From Chamaesiphon sp041738715 (lineage in GTDB: Bacteria > Cyanobacteriota > Cyanobacteriia > Cyanobacteriales > Chamaesiphonaceae): DNA of 64,000 nt. Location: the NCBI GenBank assembly GCA_041738715.1, contig JBGSPI010000138.1, forward strand, positions 17,674 to 81,673, read 5' to 3'. The first letter of the stretch is position 1, and every line of letters begins with the position of its first letter. Both the position numbers and the translations under genes were made by a program. The notes beneath the pieces are model-generated. The model worked only from the letters and a program-made list of their open reading frames with translations, searched no databases and was not told the origin of the DNA. Below are positions 53,954 to 63,267 of the stretch, piece after piece.

Positions 53954-55123
53954 ATGCTTAATGGTCTCGATCCGATTTGGCTGTTTCTGGGTGGTTTAGT
54001 CATCCGGTATGGAGGGGATTTACTCAAAATCATCGTTCAGTTTGGACTTCAGCGGTTAGCATGTCAAATTACGATCGCGGAAACCAATCCGATTTATAGT
54101 GCTGTTTGTTGGGAGCTAGAACGCACGGGGAAAGTGTATGACTTTAGCGAGTTGATTTATACTCATGCACCCCTAGTCACACCCGCGATCGAATCGCCAA
54201 CGCTCAAAACGAGACTCCAACCGCGTTCTGGTTGGATTAGCATCGGTTATCAGGGGGCATATATTGGTATTCATCGGCATGATGTCAAGGTGACGGAATT
54301 GCAAAACACCCAATTACTGACCCTCGCCACATTGCGCTGGTGGCAGCCGCAGATGCTTGCATGGCTGAACCAATTAGAGACGAATTATAATCTCGAAGCT
54401 CCTTTAATCGTGCGCTTAATTGGTGGGACAATTTCGATCGTTCGGACTCAAACCAAGCGCAGACGGGAAACTTTAGCTATCGATGCGCTCACTGAAACTG
54501 AATTATTTAGGGATCTGGAACGGTTTCTTCAGAGTCGCGAGATCTATCGTCACCGGGGGATTCCCTGGCGGCGGGGATATCTACTTTACGGCCCTCCAGG
54601 TACGGGTAAAAGTTCCCTGATTCAAGCGATCGCCAGCTACTATGACAGACAGCTTGTATCCCTTTCCCTGACTGACATGGATGATAGTGCCTTACTCCGC
54701 GCTTGGTCGGAAATTACGGCTACTTCGATCGTCGCTTTAGAAGATATTGATAGTGTATTTTCCGGTCGAAAACCCTTGGGTGAGTTATCTTTTAGTGCGT
54801 TGCTGAATACTCTAGACGGCGCAGGAGCCGTAGAAGGAAGTATTACGATACTGACGACCAATCATCGCGAACAACTCGATCCTGCCCTAATTCGCCCAGG
54901 TAGATGCGATCGAGAGTTTGAGTTAGGTTATCTGACTGCGGCAAGTTGCGCCAAAATGTTTAATTGTTTTTTCGCCAATCCGCAATTAGCCGATGTTGTC
55001 AGTCAGCAGTTGGGTAATTATCAGGTTTCTCCGGCTGCTTGGCAAAATTATCTCCAGTGTCAGGATACTGGCGAAGATGCTGTGGCTAATTGCAATTTTG
55101 CAGCATTGGAAGTTGTGGATTAA
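53954..55123 (+). CDS. BCS1-like AAA ATPase
   Basis: A 389-residue protein. An N-terminal hydrophobic segment (PIWLFLGGLVIRYGG) is followed by a BCS1-N-like region (about 80-180). The AAA domain has Walker A YGPPGTGKSS (about 215), Walker B-like IVALEDIDSVF, sensor 1 ILTTNHREQLDPALIRPGRCD (also the arginine fingers), and a short lid. In mitochondria Bcs1 moves folded Rieske protein across the inner membrane. Bacterial relatives are uncharacterised and some occur in defence contexts. It follows the Uma2 remnant by 53 bp. Confidence 0.82.
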   Translation: MLNGLDPIWLFLGGLVIRYGGDLLKIIVQFGLQRLACQITIAETNPIYSAVCWELERTGKVYDFSELIYTHAPLVTPAIESPTLKTRLQPRSGWISIGYQGAYIGIHRHDVKVTELQNTQLLTLATLRWWQPQMLAWLNQLETNYNLEAPLIVRLIGGTISIVRTQTKRRRETLAIDALTETELFRDLERFLQSREIYRHRGIPWRRGYLLYGPPGTGKSSLIQAIASYYDRQLVSLSLTDMDDSALLRAWSEITATSIVALEDIDSVFSGRKPLGELSFSALLNTLDGAGAVEGSITILTTNHREQLDPALIRPGRCDREFELGYLTAASCAKMFNCFFANPQLADVVSQQLGNYQVSPAAWQNYLQCQDTGEDAVANCNFAALEVVD

Positions 55124-55358
55124 TTTGCGTTGGCAAGTTGTCAAAGATGACGATCTTCTCTCCACTAACTGGCAATCCTCACAAGTTCCTCAAACTTTAT
55201 CGCTAACGTAATAGTTGAGCAACTTAGTGGCGATCGATATATGGGATCGACGTAATAACCATAACATCAAGCGTTCTGAGTTCAGATTAAACAGGTAATC
55301 TAAGACAGTAGTTCCGTGAAACCTCAAATTAAATTAATAGTAATTGGAGCATATTAAC

Positions 55359-55826
55359 ATGGCACTTATCCAATGGAGACCTTTTCGTGACGTTATGCCC
55401 TGGGAAACTTTGCCAGCGATCGAAAGCATTCAAGAGGAAATGAATCGGCTGTTTAGTCAACTGAATCCTGGCGGAAATGGTGATGGTGAACTAATGAAAT
55501 TTATGCCATCGGCAGAGTTGGAAGAAACACCTGAAGAAGTTCACCTTAAACTGGAAATTCCTGGTTTGGAAGCTAAAGATCTCGATATTCAAGTTGCCGA
55601 GCAATCAGTCTCGATCAGTGGCGAACGGAAATCCGAAAGTAAAACCGAGGAAAAAGGCGTTGTTCGATCTGAATTTCGCTATGGTAAGTTCGAGCGAATC
55701 GTTCCCTTGCCCGCACACATCAAGGTTGATGATGCCCAAGCGGAATACAAAAATGGTGTTTTGACTTTGAATTTGCCAAAATCAGCAGAAGCAAAAACCA
55801 AAGTCAAGAAACTTGAGGTCAAATAG
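55359..55826 (+). CDS. hspA: Small heat-shock protein, Hsp20 family
   Basis: A 155-residue protein with MALIQWRPFRDV at the N-terminus, typical of cyanobacterial HspA, and an alpha-crystallin domain (about 45-145: EVHLKLEIPGLEAKDLDIQV, SISGERK, FRYGKFERIVPLP, YKNGVLTLNLPK). It holds unfolding proteins at membranes and in the cytoplasm. GGAG at 55346-55349 is 9 nt before the ATG. The A/U-rich leader can pair TTAATA (55334-55339) with TATTAA (55352-55357) around that site, a possible RNA thermometer. No CIRCE site is seen. Confidence 0.93.
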   Translation: MALIQWRPFRDVMPWETLPAIESIQEEMNRLFSQLNPGGNGDGELMKFMPSAELEETPEEVHLKLEIPGLEAKDLDIQVAEQSVSISGERKSESKTEEKGVVRSEFRYGKFERIVPLPAHIKVDDAQAEYKNGVLTLNLPKSAEAKTKVKKLEVK

Positions 55827-55859
55827 ATCATTGGAATTTCTCAGTTACATCAAATATAT

Positions 55860-55900
55860 AACTGACGGTTACAGTTATCAGCTAACAAACTCCGTCAGTT
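55860..55900 (+). terminator. Terminator after hsp20
   Basis: AACTGACGG pairs with CCGTCAGTT around a long loop, followed by TTTA. 55901-56127 has no further gene. Confidence 0.6.
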
Positions 55901-56127
55901 TTACCTTGTCCTATTCTGGCTCATCCAAATCAGATCGATTGTGATGAATTAGATATAATCAGTAGATAGGGATAATTGAATACGGTTCGGTCAAATCAAT
56001 ATCTGTTTTAGTTTTAGTCTGCGTAGGCAGACTTTGTATCACTAGCGGTGACTTTAGTCGCTGAGTAACTGTAGTAGCATCAACAAAATCTGGTTTAAAT
56101 AATTGTAGTAACAATTGGCATAAATAT

Positions 56128-57279
56128 ATGGCAAAGTGGGATGCAGGCAGATTTTTAAATACCGTGAGCTATTTTGAGGCAATTCCTGTTTTCAGTGATG
56201 TCAAACGGTGGCTGACTGGTACATCGATCGATAAAGTTAACGCTACTGGAGAGAAAACTTTGGGGATGATCTTAGTAATTGGGGCAATGGGTGAAATCGG
56301 ACAGTTAGTTGTCTCGCAATTGCTGAAAGTTGGCTATCGAGTTAGATCGATTGTCAGTGACTTGGAATCTGTCCCGTTTAATATCCCCACAAATCTAGAA
56401 TTTATTCGCGCCGAACTTAGCGAACCACTGACACCTCGATCGATCCAAGGAATTCGGGCAATAATTATTTGTCCCGATCCACAACAACCTTTATCGCCAG
56501 CAACAATCGGTAATTTAGCCACAGCCGCCAGTAAATATTTACCTACACCGACGAAATCCTTGCTGTTTGATTTCACCCAACCAGATTCTCAGATCCAAGC
56601 TACCTGGGGGGCGGTGGATGATGTGGTGATGGGGGGAATTAGTGAAAGTCGGATTCGACTCACCGATGGTTATGCCGTTTTTAGTGGAGATGTTTCCACC
56701 GAAAATTCCGGTGGATTTGCGTCAGTGCGGACACGTAACTTTGAACCTAGTTTTAATTTGAGCAACTATACTGGCATTGAGCTACGAGTCAAAGGCGATG
56801 GTCAAAGATATAAATTATTTGTCCGCACTGAGGCAAAATGGGACGGGGTGGGTTATGCCTACTCCTTCAATACTAGTAGCACTGAGTGGACGACAATCCA
56901 TATTGCCTTCAAAGATTTAGTCCCCGTATTTCGGGCTAAAACCGTTGAAAATGCCCCGCCGATTGATTCAAGTCAAATTTGCTCATTTCAGTTGATGTTG
57001 AGCAAATTTGAGTACGATAAACAGTTAAATCCACACTTCACACCTGGTCTATTTTCTCTCCAAATTGAATCGATCGCGGCTTATGGTGGTAAGCCAACAC
57101 CACAACTAGTCACAGTCAATCAGCCACCAATCACCCCAGAACTAATCACCACCCTGCAAGCGACAAATCTACCCTACTCGATCGTCCAATCGGCTAGTCT
57201 GGCACCACAGATGGTTGCCTTGATCTGTGTCAAAGCCATCTCTCAACCTGAAGCAGTAGCCCAAATTCTGGGGCACTGA
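56128..57279 (+). CDS. NAD(P)-binding/CIA30-family protein
   Basis: A 383-residue protein. An N-terminal Rossmann half-domain (VIGAMGEIGQLVVSQLLKVGYRVRSIV, residues 50-76) appears shortened: it runs into the CIA30 domain after about 90 residues. The CIA30 region (about 145-310) has LFDFTQPDSQIQATWGAVDDVVMGG, FASVRTRNFEP and GIELRVKGDGQRYKL. A C-terminal tail has NLPYSIVQSASLAP. Full cyanobacterial relatives have a longer NAD-binding part. CIA30 proteins are complex I assembly factors in mitochondria; the cyanobacterial role is unknown. Confidence 0.82.
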   Translation: MAKWDAGRFLNTVSYFEAIPVFSDVKRWLTGTSIDKVNATGEKTLGMILVIGAMGEIGQLVVSQLLKVGYRVRSIVSDLESVPFNIPTNLEFIRAELSEPLTPRSIQGIRAIIICPDPQQPLSPATIGNLATAASKYLPTPTKSLLFDFTQPDSQIQATWGAVDDVVMGGISESRIRLTDGYAVFSGDVSTENSGGFASVRTRNFEPSFNLSNYTGIELRVKGDGQRYKLFVRTEAKWDGVGYAYSFNTSSTEWTTIHIAFKDLVPVFRAKTVENAPPIDSSQICSFQLMLSKFEYDKQLNPHFTPGLFSLQIESIAAYGGKPTPQLVTVNQPPITPELITTLQATNLPYSIVQSASLAPQMVALICVKAISQPEAVAQILGH

Positions 57280-57396
57280 AACAATCAAATCTAACTTGCG
57301 TCTGAGATGGTTAGCTAATTACGACGATCGGACAGAGTATAATCGATCGACTAACTAGTAATAGTTGCCCTCAAAACAGCGCGGGATGTAGATACC

Positions 57397-58563
57397 ATGA
57401 AATCGATCGCCATAAAACCTGGAGTACTCCTCTTCTGTGCGACTAGCCTCGCTATCAGTCTGGCAATTCCAGCAATTACCTCTACTTCACAGAGGCAAGT
57501 TTCACAAACCATTAAAATTACCCCCGCTTCTAAAAAAGTTATTCCAGCTAGCAAAGTTACGCCTGCGCCCATTAATCGAGTCAACCCCACGACCAAAAAT
57601 CCGCCAACGATCAAGGCTAGTCCAACAACGATTTCCAGCCCCACCCCAGTCGCGATTCCCACGCCCAATGGTAAGATTCCCCTAGTTGCTGTACCCCCAC
57701 TAACGCCGCAAATTCTCAAAAGTTTTCCCAATCTCTATGGGCAACTAATCTCCGTTAAATTAACCCCTAGACAACAACAGCAAATCAGTCAGCGGATGAA
57801 CAAGGACTGGATGACAAATATCGTGCTACGAACGACGGTAATGCAAACTCTGGCAATGGAACCGAAAATTCTGCGCGGTACTCCTGCTGAAAAAAATCAA
57901 CTCCAAACTAAATTAATCAGCGATCTCCGACAAGCCACCCTCAATGGAGATCCCGATGCACTCTGGCTAGTCGCTTTCTTTGATGCCTCATCCAAGAACT
58001 GGCTGGCACCAGGACAACCGCCACTCACCCGGATGACTAGCGATATCAGTGCTGATGCTCTCTGTTTCATGGTGAATGAAATCATGGGCAGACAAGTTGC
58101 TACACCCGATAGTAATCTGAAAAACAGCATTGCCACCAAACTAACTGCCGAATATCCCCAGATTGCTCCTCGGATCAAACAAGAACTCTCCAGATTACCC
58201 GCAGCTTGGTTGAGATTTAGAGATGATGAATGGTCTCGTCGTGGTGAAGATTTTCGCGAACAAATGCGCCTACACTGGGCTAAAAACCTCGAAGCCTACA
58301 TTCCCGAAATCAAGGCAATGAGTAAGCTCAGATCTGAACGATTGGCAAGATTAAAAGCCGATCCGATCGCTCCATGGGATAAAATGAACTCACTTCAGCG
58401 GCAATCAGCCCTGGCAAAACCCGATCTAATTTTCCAAAATGCTGTTCGCGCTCTTCCCCAGATCCAAACAGTTCAATTAAACAACTATATTGACAAAATG
58501 CCGCTTGCTAATGCGATCGGCAATTCTCCAACTCGCCATTCTTTGAGATTAAATATTAAATAG
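57397..58563 (+). CDS. Secreted Pro/Thr-rich protein of unknown function
   Basis: A 388-residue protein with a signal peptide (KPGVLLFCATSLAISLAIPA, residues 7-27). A low-complexity Pro/Thr/Lys linker follows (30-105), then a helical domain (about 115-388) with PRQQQQISQRMNKDW, DALWLVAFFDAS and a basic helical end. It is probably periplasmic or cell-surface. I do not recognise the family. Confidence 0.7.
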   Translation: MKSIAIKPGVLLFCATSLAISLAIPAITSTSQRQVSQTIKITPASKKVIPASKVTPAPINRVNPTTKNPPTIKASPTTISSPTPVAIPTPNGKIPLVAVPPLTPQILKSFPNLYGQLISVKLTPRQQQQISQRMNKDWMTNIVLRTTVMQTLAMEPKILRGTPAEKNQLQTKLISDLRQATLNGDPDALWLVAFFDASSKNWLAPGQPPLTRMTSDISADALCFMVNEIMGRQVATPDSNLKNSIATKLTAEYPQIAPRIKQELSRLPAAWLRFRDDEWSRRGEDFREQMRLHWAKNLEAYIPEIKAMSKLRSERLARLKADPIAPWDKMNSLQRQSALAKPDLIFQNAVRALPQIQTVQLNNYIDKMPLANAIGNSPTRHSLRLNIK

Positions 58564-58750
58564 TCAATAAACCAATTTGATACTAATCTCTGTGTAACTG
58601 TCAACTTGATTTATTACTTATTACTTACTCCCTTTCCGGCATAAGACTATAGGGATTCATCTGCTCAAAGGCTTATCCTGTAAAGATTTATTACTGATAA
58701 TCTTATCGCAGGAAGGGAGTATGATTGATTATTAATTATTAACTCACTTC

Positions 58751-59710
58751 ATGCCCAAATACTCCCTAGTAATTCCCGTTTACAACGAAGAAAGCACAAT
58801 TCCTGAGTTATACAGACGGGTGAGTGCTGTAATGGATGAGTTAGACGATACGGTTGAGACAATCCTGATTAATGATGGTAGTCGCGATCGCACATTGGAA
58901 TTATTACGGGAATTGCATGATCGAGACGACCGGATTGTATATTTGAGTCTAGCTCGCAACTTCGGTCATCAAATCGCCGTCACCGCTGGCTTAAACTATG
59001 TCAGGGGGAAAGTAATCATCGTTCTCGATGCCGATTTGCAAGATCCACCAGAGTTAATCCCCGATATGTTGGCACTCTGGCAGCAGGGATATCATGTGGT
59101 CTATGCTCAACGAACTAAACGAGTTCAGGAAGGCTGGTTTAAGCGGCTCTGTGCCTATGTTTTTTATCGTTTGCTCAAACAACTCGCCCATGTCGATATT
59201 CCGACGGATACCGGCGATTTTTGCTTGATGGATCGACAGGTGGTAGATTTGCTCAATCAAATGCCCGAACGCAATCGGTATATTCGCGGCTTGCGATCGT
59301 GGGTTGGTTTCAATCAAACTGCGATCAAATTTGAACGCGATCCACGTTTTGCCGGAGATGTCAAATACACTTTTACCAAAAGTCTCGCGCTGGCAATTAA
59401 TGGGCTGGTTTCGTTTTCCAGTATTCCCCTCCGGCTGTCTACTTACTTGGGCTTATTTTCAGCATTTGTCGCCATTATGATGGCAATTCTCGTCCTCTAT
59501 TGGCGAATTTTAACCCCCAGATCGACCCTAACTGGCTTTGCGACAATCGCGATCGCCATTTTCTTTTTAGGTGCAGTACAATTGATCAGTATCGGTATTT
59601 TAGGTGAATATATCGGTCGAATTTATGAAGAAGTTAAAGGTAGACCTTTATATACTTTGGCCGAAGTTGGTCGCAAAAAATCTCGATCGATCGAGCGATC
59701 AGAACATTAG
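58751..59710 (+). CDS. Family 2 glycosyltransferase, DPM1/GtrB-like
   Basis: A 319-residue membrane glycosyltransferase: YSLVIPVYNEESTI, ILINDGSRDRTLELL, ARNFGHQIAVTAGL, VLDADLQDPPELIPDML (DxD-type), GDFCLMDRQVVD and RSWVGFNQ. Two C-terminal membrane segments follow (about 228-247 and 263-287). It transfers a sugar from a nucleotide sugar to polyprenyl phosphate by family analogy. No partner flippase is adjacent. Confidence 0.92.
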   Translation: MPKYSLVIPVYNEESTIPELYRRVSAVMDELDDTVETILINDGSRDRTLELLRELHDRDDRIVYLSLARNFGHQIAVTAGLNYVRGKVIIVLDADLQDPPELIPDMLALWQQGYHVVYAQRTKRVQEGWFKRLCAYVFYRLLKQLAHVDIPTDTGDFCLMDRQVVDLLNQMPERNRYIRGLRSWVGFNQTAIKFERDPRFAGDVKYTFTKSLALAINGLVSFSSIPLRLSTYLGLFSAFVAIMMAILVLYWRILTPRSTLTGFATIAIAIFFLGAVQLISIGILGEYIGRIYEEVKGRPLYTLAEVGRKKSRSIERSEH

Positions 59711-59729
59711 CAGTATTCTCCAATAATAA

Positions 59730-60851
59730 TTAATTATCAATTAAACTCAACTTATTAACAATCCCATCACAGCCACCAGGAATAGTTTGCCGAGCGGCTT
59801 CTCCACACCAAGCACAGCAGTATTGGCGTTGTTCCTCAGACATATCTTCTACACCAGAAAAGTCAACATTTTCAACTACTGCTCCAGTTAACTCTCCCGT
59901 AATATAGTTAGGTCGATCGAGCCGATTGCGGGGCGTTGCAGATTCAACGGTGCCATAAAATAACCGAGTACCCTTGATATTTGTACCGCATAATTTAGCA
60001 CCAAAAAGAATCGCGCGAGATAAGTTAGCTTTGCTCAGATTGCATCTAGATAAATCAGATCTAACTAAATTAGCCTCACTCAGATCGATCCATCGCAGAT
60101 CTGTATCAGAAATATCGGTTCCCGACAACATTACGCCTAAATCAATCACCCGTGTACCATTGATGCGATCTTCATCGTAACCACCATTCCCATCTAAAAT
60201 AGGTCGGCCTAATCTGCCATCGCGTCTGAGTGGAGTTAATAATTTAGAACGGGATAAAAACCGTAAAACCCTAGCTTTTCCGGCTGCATTGATACTACTT
60301 AATAGTGCGGCAGTTCGACCGATGGCAAATGCTCTTTCCTGCGGCCAATCTTCCAGAAAACCATCATCATCTAGGACTAAATCGCAGATTCCCTGAAAGT
60401 AATTATCGATCGTTTGCTGCTGTGTCAGCACATTTTGCTGGAAGGTCAGTCGATTTTGTTCAATTGTTAAATTGCGAGAAATAACATACTGTCGCCAAGC
60501 AATATAGACGGCAAATGTTGCAATCAGCATCTGAGACAAGGCTCCACTCCAAAGTCCTAATGAACCAACCGCAATCCAATTAATCAGATTGATTCGACTA
60601 TTGATATAGCCAAAAAGTCCACTCAATTGGATTAGATAAACAACTGCGATCGATAGTGTAATTGAGGCGACAATATATATTTCTATTCCTGGCGAGAACG
60701 CTTCAGTTAGTTCTTGGCGAATATTTCGATAGGTAATCGGTAGGGATATGACTAATGCCAGCACACAACCAATTGCCGTCATCCAGGTAATATTCAAGCA
60801 CAACCCAAAACCGATGATGCTAATCGCCAGCAGATTTACCCGCACCCGCAT
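59730..60851 (-). CDS. Membrane-anchored pentapeptide-repeat protein
   Basis: A 373-residue protein with four hydrophobic segments (about 6-38, 55-75, 85-98, 100-118), a short coiled coil (TIEQNRLTFQQNVLTQQQ), a helical domain and about ten A(D/N)LxX-type repeats (LSEANLVRSDLSRCNLSKA). A Cys-rich tail CCAWCGEA follows. Similar layout to the protein at 16405. Its start overlaps the end of eda by 16 bp, so the genes are co-transcribed. Confidence 0.85.
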   Translation of the reverse strand: MRVRVNLLAISIIGFGLCLNITWMTAIGCVLALVISLPITYRNIRQELTEAFSPGIEIYIVASITLSIAVVYLIQLSGLFGYINSRINLINWIAVGSLGLWSGALSQMLIATFAVYIAWRQYVISRNLTIEQNRLTFQQNVLTQQQTIDNYFQGICDLVLDDDGFLEDWPQERAFAIGRTAALLSSINAAGKARVLRFLSRSKLLTPLRRDGRLGRPILDGNGGYDEDRINGTRVIDLGVMLSGTDISDTDLRWIDLSEANLVRSDLSRCNLSKANLSRAILFGAKLCGTNIKGTRLFYGTVESATPRNRLDRPNYITGELTGAVVENVDFSGVEDMSEEQRQYCCAWCGEAARQTIPGGCDGIVNKLSLIDN

Positions 60852-61486
60852 AATTTTCTCCGCTTTAGCTCGGCAACCAAGTTACTTGCCCTATTGCAAA
60901 TATTACTCCAATCTTCTCGCCCGATCTCATCGGGCGGAAATAGATCGCCCGATAATCCCACCGCAATGGCTCCTGCCATCAAAAAGTCCGGCGCGTTGTC
61001 AATAGTTACACCACCAGTGGGAATCAGTGGAATTTGACCGATCGGTCCTTGGAGGACTTTGAGATAATCAATCCCACCCACTGCTTGAATCGGAAATACC
61101 TTGACAGCAGTAGCTCCAGCTTGCCAAGCCGTGATAATTTCGGTGGGGGATAAAGCTCCAGGGACAATCGGCACTTGGGCAGCGATCGCGGCTTGAATTA
61201 AACTCCGATCGAAATGTGGTGTAAATATATATTCGGCTCCACAGGCGATCGCATTTCGCAGATCGGCTAAACTCAAGATTGTTCCTGTGCCGATCGAGCA
61301 GTCAGGTAATTCCGCCCGAAGTAACTCAATTAATTCCCACGGACGATCGCTATTAGCCGTAATTTCGATCGACTCAATCCCCCCTCGTGCTACCGCCTGA
61401 GCCATTTTTCGTCCAATCTGCAAATCACTCGATCTAATTACGGCAATTACTGGTGACTCTTGCAACCGTTTTAACCAATCCGCCAT
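60836..61486 (-). CDS. eda: KDPG/KHG aldolase
   Basis: A 216-residue TIM-barrel aldolase: PVIAVIRSSDLQIG, GGIESIEITANSDRPWE (catalytic Glu), GTGTILSLADLRNAIA, and the Schiff-base lysine in AVKVFPIQAVGG. PLIPTGGVTIDN follows. It cleaves 2-keto-3-deoxy-6-phosphogluconate to pyruvate and glyceraldehyde-3-phosphate in the Entner-Doudoroff route. ATG at 61486 (MADWLKR) is preferred over 61498. Confidence 0.92.
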   Translation of the reverse strand: MADWLKRLQESPVIAVIRSSDLQIGRKMAQAVARGGIESIEITANSDRPWELIELLRAELPDCSIGTGTILSLADLRNAIACGAEYIFTPHFDRSLIQAAIAAQVPIVPGALSPTEIITAWQAGATAVKVFPIQAVGGIDYLKVLQGPIGQIPLIPTGGVTIDNAPDFLMAGAIAVGLSGDLFPPDEIGREDWSNICNRASNLVAELKRRKLCGCG

Positions 61487-61494
61487 CGCTCTAT

Positions 61495-61541
61495 TCACTA
61501 TTCACTATTCTCTAACATCTACCCTCTAACCCCTAACCTCC
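61495..61541. repeat. Short heptamer-type repeat between eda and panB
   Basis: ATTCACT units followed by CTAACCC-type units; related to the repeat at 33444-33510. It overlaps the last codons of panB. Confidence 0.55.
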
Positions 61542-62284
61542 TGACTATAATTCTGTACCGCCTGAGTAATCATCGCTCTGAGATCGATGTAAACCTTAGC
61601 AAAAGGTGGTTGACGCTCGGTAAGCCCTAAGATATCCGCTGTCACCAATACCTGTCCATCACAGTCTTCACCCGCACCAATACCAATCGTGGGAATAGTT
61701 AATTTTTGGGTAATCAACTTGGCTAAATCGGCGGGAATATGTTCGAGAACGATCGCAAATGCGCCGGCTTGCTCCAGAGCTAAAGCTGCTGTCAAAACTC
61801 GTTCGCGATCGGTTGCGGTTTTTCCCTGCTGTCGATAGCCTAATTGGTGTACCGATTGGGGAGTTAAGCCGACATGTCCCATCACCGGAATCCCGATTTC
61901 GACTAGTCGCGCTACTGTCTGCACCATCGTCGGATGACCACCTTCCAGCTTGACCGCCTGTGCGCCCGTCTCCTTGAGAATTCGCCCTGCCGAGGCGATC
62001 GCGACCTCAATACTAGTTTGATAGCTCAGAAAGGGCAAATCGACCACGATCAGCGCATTTTTCACACCCCGTTTTACTGCCTTGGCATGATGAACGATCT
62101 GATCGAGCGTGAGGGGTAATGTGTTCTCATAGCCCAACGCCACCATCGCCAGAGAATCGCCGACTAGAATCAGATCCACCCCTGCGGCATCTAAAATTTG
62201 AGCGATCGCAAAGTCCCAGGCTGTCAGGGCAACAATCGATTGTCCTCTGGCTTTATATTGTAATAACTGACGGACTGTCGGCAT
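61526..62284 (-). CDS. panB: 3-methyl-2-oxobutanoate hydroxymethyltransferase
   Basis: A 252-residue TIM-barrel enzyme: IVALTAWDFAIAQILDAAGVDLILVGDSLAMVALG, VVDLPFLSYQ, AQAVKLEGG, VMGHVGLTPQSVHQLGG-type loop (here LGYRQQGK), and IPTIGIGAGEDCDGQVLV. It makes ketopantoate in pantothenate synthesis. A longer frame reaches 62413, but the conserved start is MPTVRQLL at 62284. It leads the cluster panB-eda-pentapeptide gene. Confidence 0.93.
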   Translation of the reverse strand: MPTVRQLLQYKARGQSIVALTAWDFAIAQILDAAGVDLILVGDSLAMVALGYENTLPLTLDQIVHHAKAVKRGVKNALIVVDLPFLSYQTSIEVAIASAGRILKETGAQAVKLEGGHPTMVQTVARLVEIGIPVMGHVGLTPQSVHQLGYRQQGKTATDRERVLTAALALEQAGAFAIVLEHIPADLAKLITQKLTIPTIGIGAGEDCDGQVLVTADILGLTERQPPFAKVYIDLRAMITQAVQNYSQEVRG

Positions 62285-62625
62285 GGGCGATCGGAGTTGG
62301 GAGATGTAAAGGGAGTATAACAGCGATCGGGTTACTGGTACATTAGTCGCATTCATTCCAATTGATGGACAGTTGCAGAATTGACATGTCGAAGGTACAG
62401 ATCTGCACATCACTTACATATAATATTTCTATACTAAATTGAGATCTAGGTTCTGCTTATCAGGGATACGCGATCGCCGCAAAACCCCGTCGATTTATCG
62501 CGGGGATGTAGCGGCAACGGCGGTTTTAAACGCCTATCGCCTTTTAACCAATGCTCAACTCTTGCCCAATCCCTTACTTTGTTCATGGTTTTATACTAGA
62601 GTTACAGCATAAGTAGTTAAAACCG

Positions 62626-63267
62626 ATGCTAATATTCGAGTTCAAAACCTACGGAAAACCAGTCCAGTTTGTTGCTATTGACGAAGCAATTCGTGCTACC
62701 CAGTTCATTCGGAATAAATGTATCCGCTTTTGGCTGGATCATCCGAAAGTCAGCAAGTACGACTTGAACAAGCAATGCGCTATCCTCGCGGCTGAGTTCC
62801 CGTTTGCTAATAATTTGAACTCTATGGCGCGTCAGTCTGCGGCCGAACGCGCGTGGGCTGCAATATCTCGATTCTATGACAACTGCAAGAAGAAGGTGTC
62901 GGGACTTAAAGGTTTCCCAAGTTTTCAAAAAGACAACCGTTCAGTTGAATATAAAACATCTGGCTGGAAGTTGGCAGACGATCGTAAATCGATAACCTTC
63001 ACCGATAAAATTGGCATTGGTAAGTTGAAGTTAAAAGGTACAAGAGATCTAAACTTCTACCAACCTGACCAAATTAAGCGTGTGAGACTGGTTAAGCGGG
63101 CAGATGGCTACTACGTTCAATTCTGCATTTCAGTAGAGCGGGAAGAGGTAATTTTGCCTACCAAAAAGACAATCGGATTAGACATGGGATTAAACCATTT
63201 CTATACCGATTCTAATGGTGAGCAAGTCGAAAACCCTCGCTTCTATCGCCAAGCTGAAAAAGTATGA
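62626..63267 (+). CDS. tnpB: TnpB N-terminal part (split gene)
   Basis: 213 residues: the TnpB wedge/REC-like N-terminal region (FVAIDEAIRATQFIRNKCIRFWLD, SAAERAWAAISRFYDNCKK, KGFPSFQKDNRSVEYKT) and the first RuvC strand with the catalytic Asp in IGLDMGLNHFYT. It ends at a TGA in AEKV-stop, whereas normal TnpB reads straight on into LKRLQRL. The sequence GCTGAAAAAGTATGA holds a run of A's where a minus-1 shift would restore the frame. The remainder is encoded at 63264. Confidence 0.85.
   Translation: MLIFEFKTYGKPVQFVAIDEAIRATQFIRNKCIRFWLDHPKVSKYDLNKQCAILAAEFPFANNLNSMARQSAAERAWAAISRFYDNCKKKVSGLKGFPSFQKDNRSVEYKTSGWKLADDRKSITFTDKIGIGKLKLKGTRDLNFYQPDQIKRVRLVKRADGYYVQFCISVEREEVILPTKKTIGLDMGLNHFYTDSNGEQVENPRFYRQAEKV

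Noticed and set aside
54993..55211. 72-codon frame overlapping the BCS1-like gene end
   Set aside because: A shadow of the AAA gene in another frame; the AAA frame has the expected motifs through its end.
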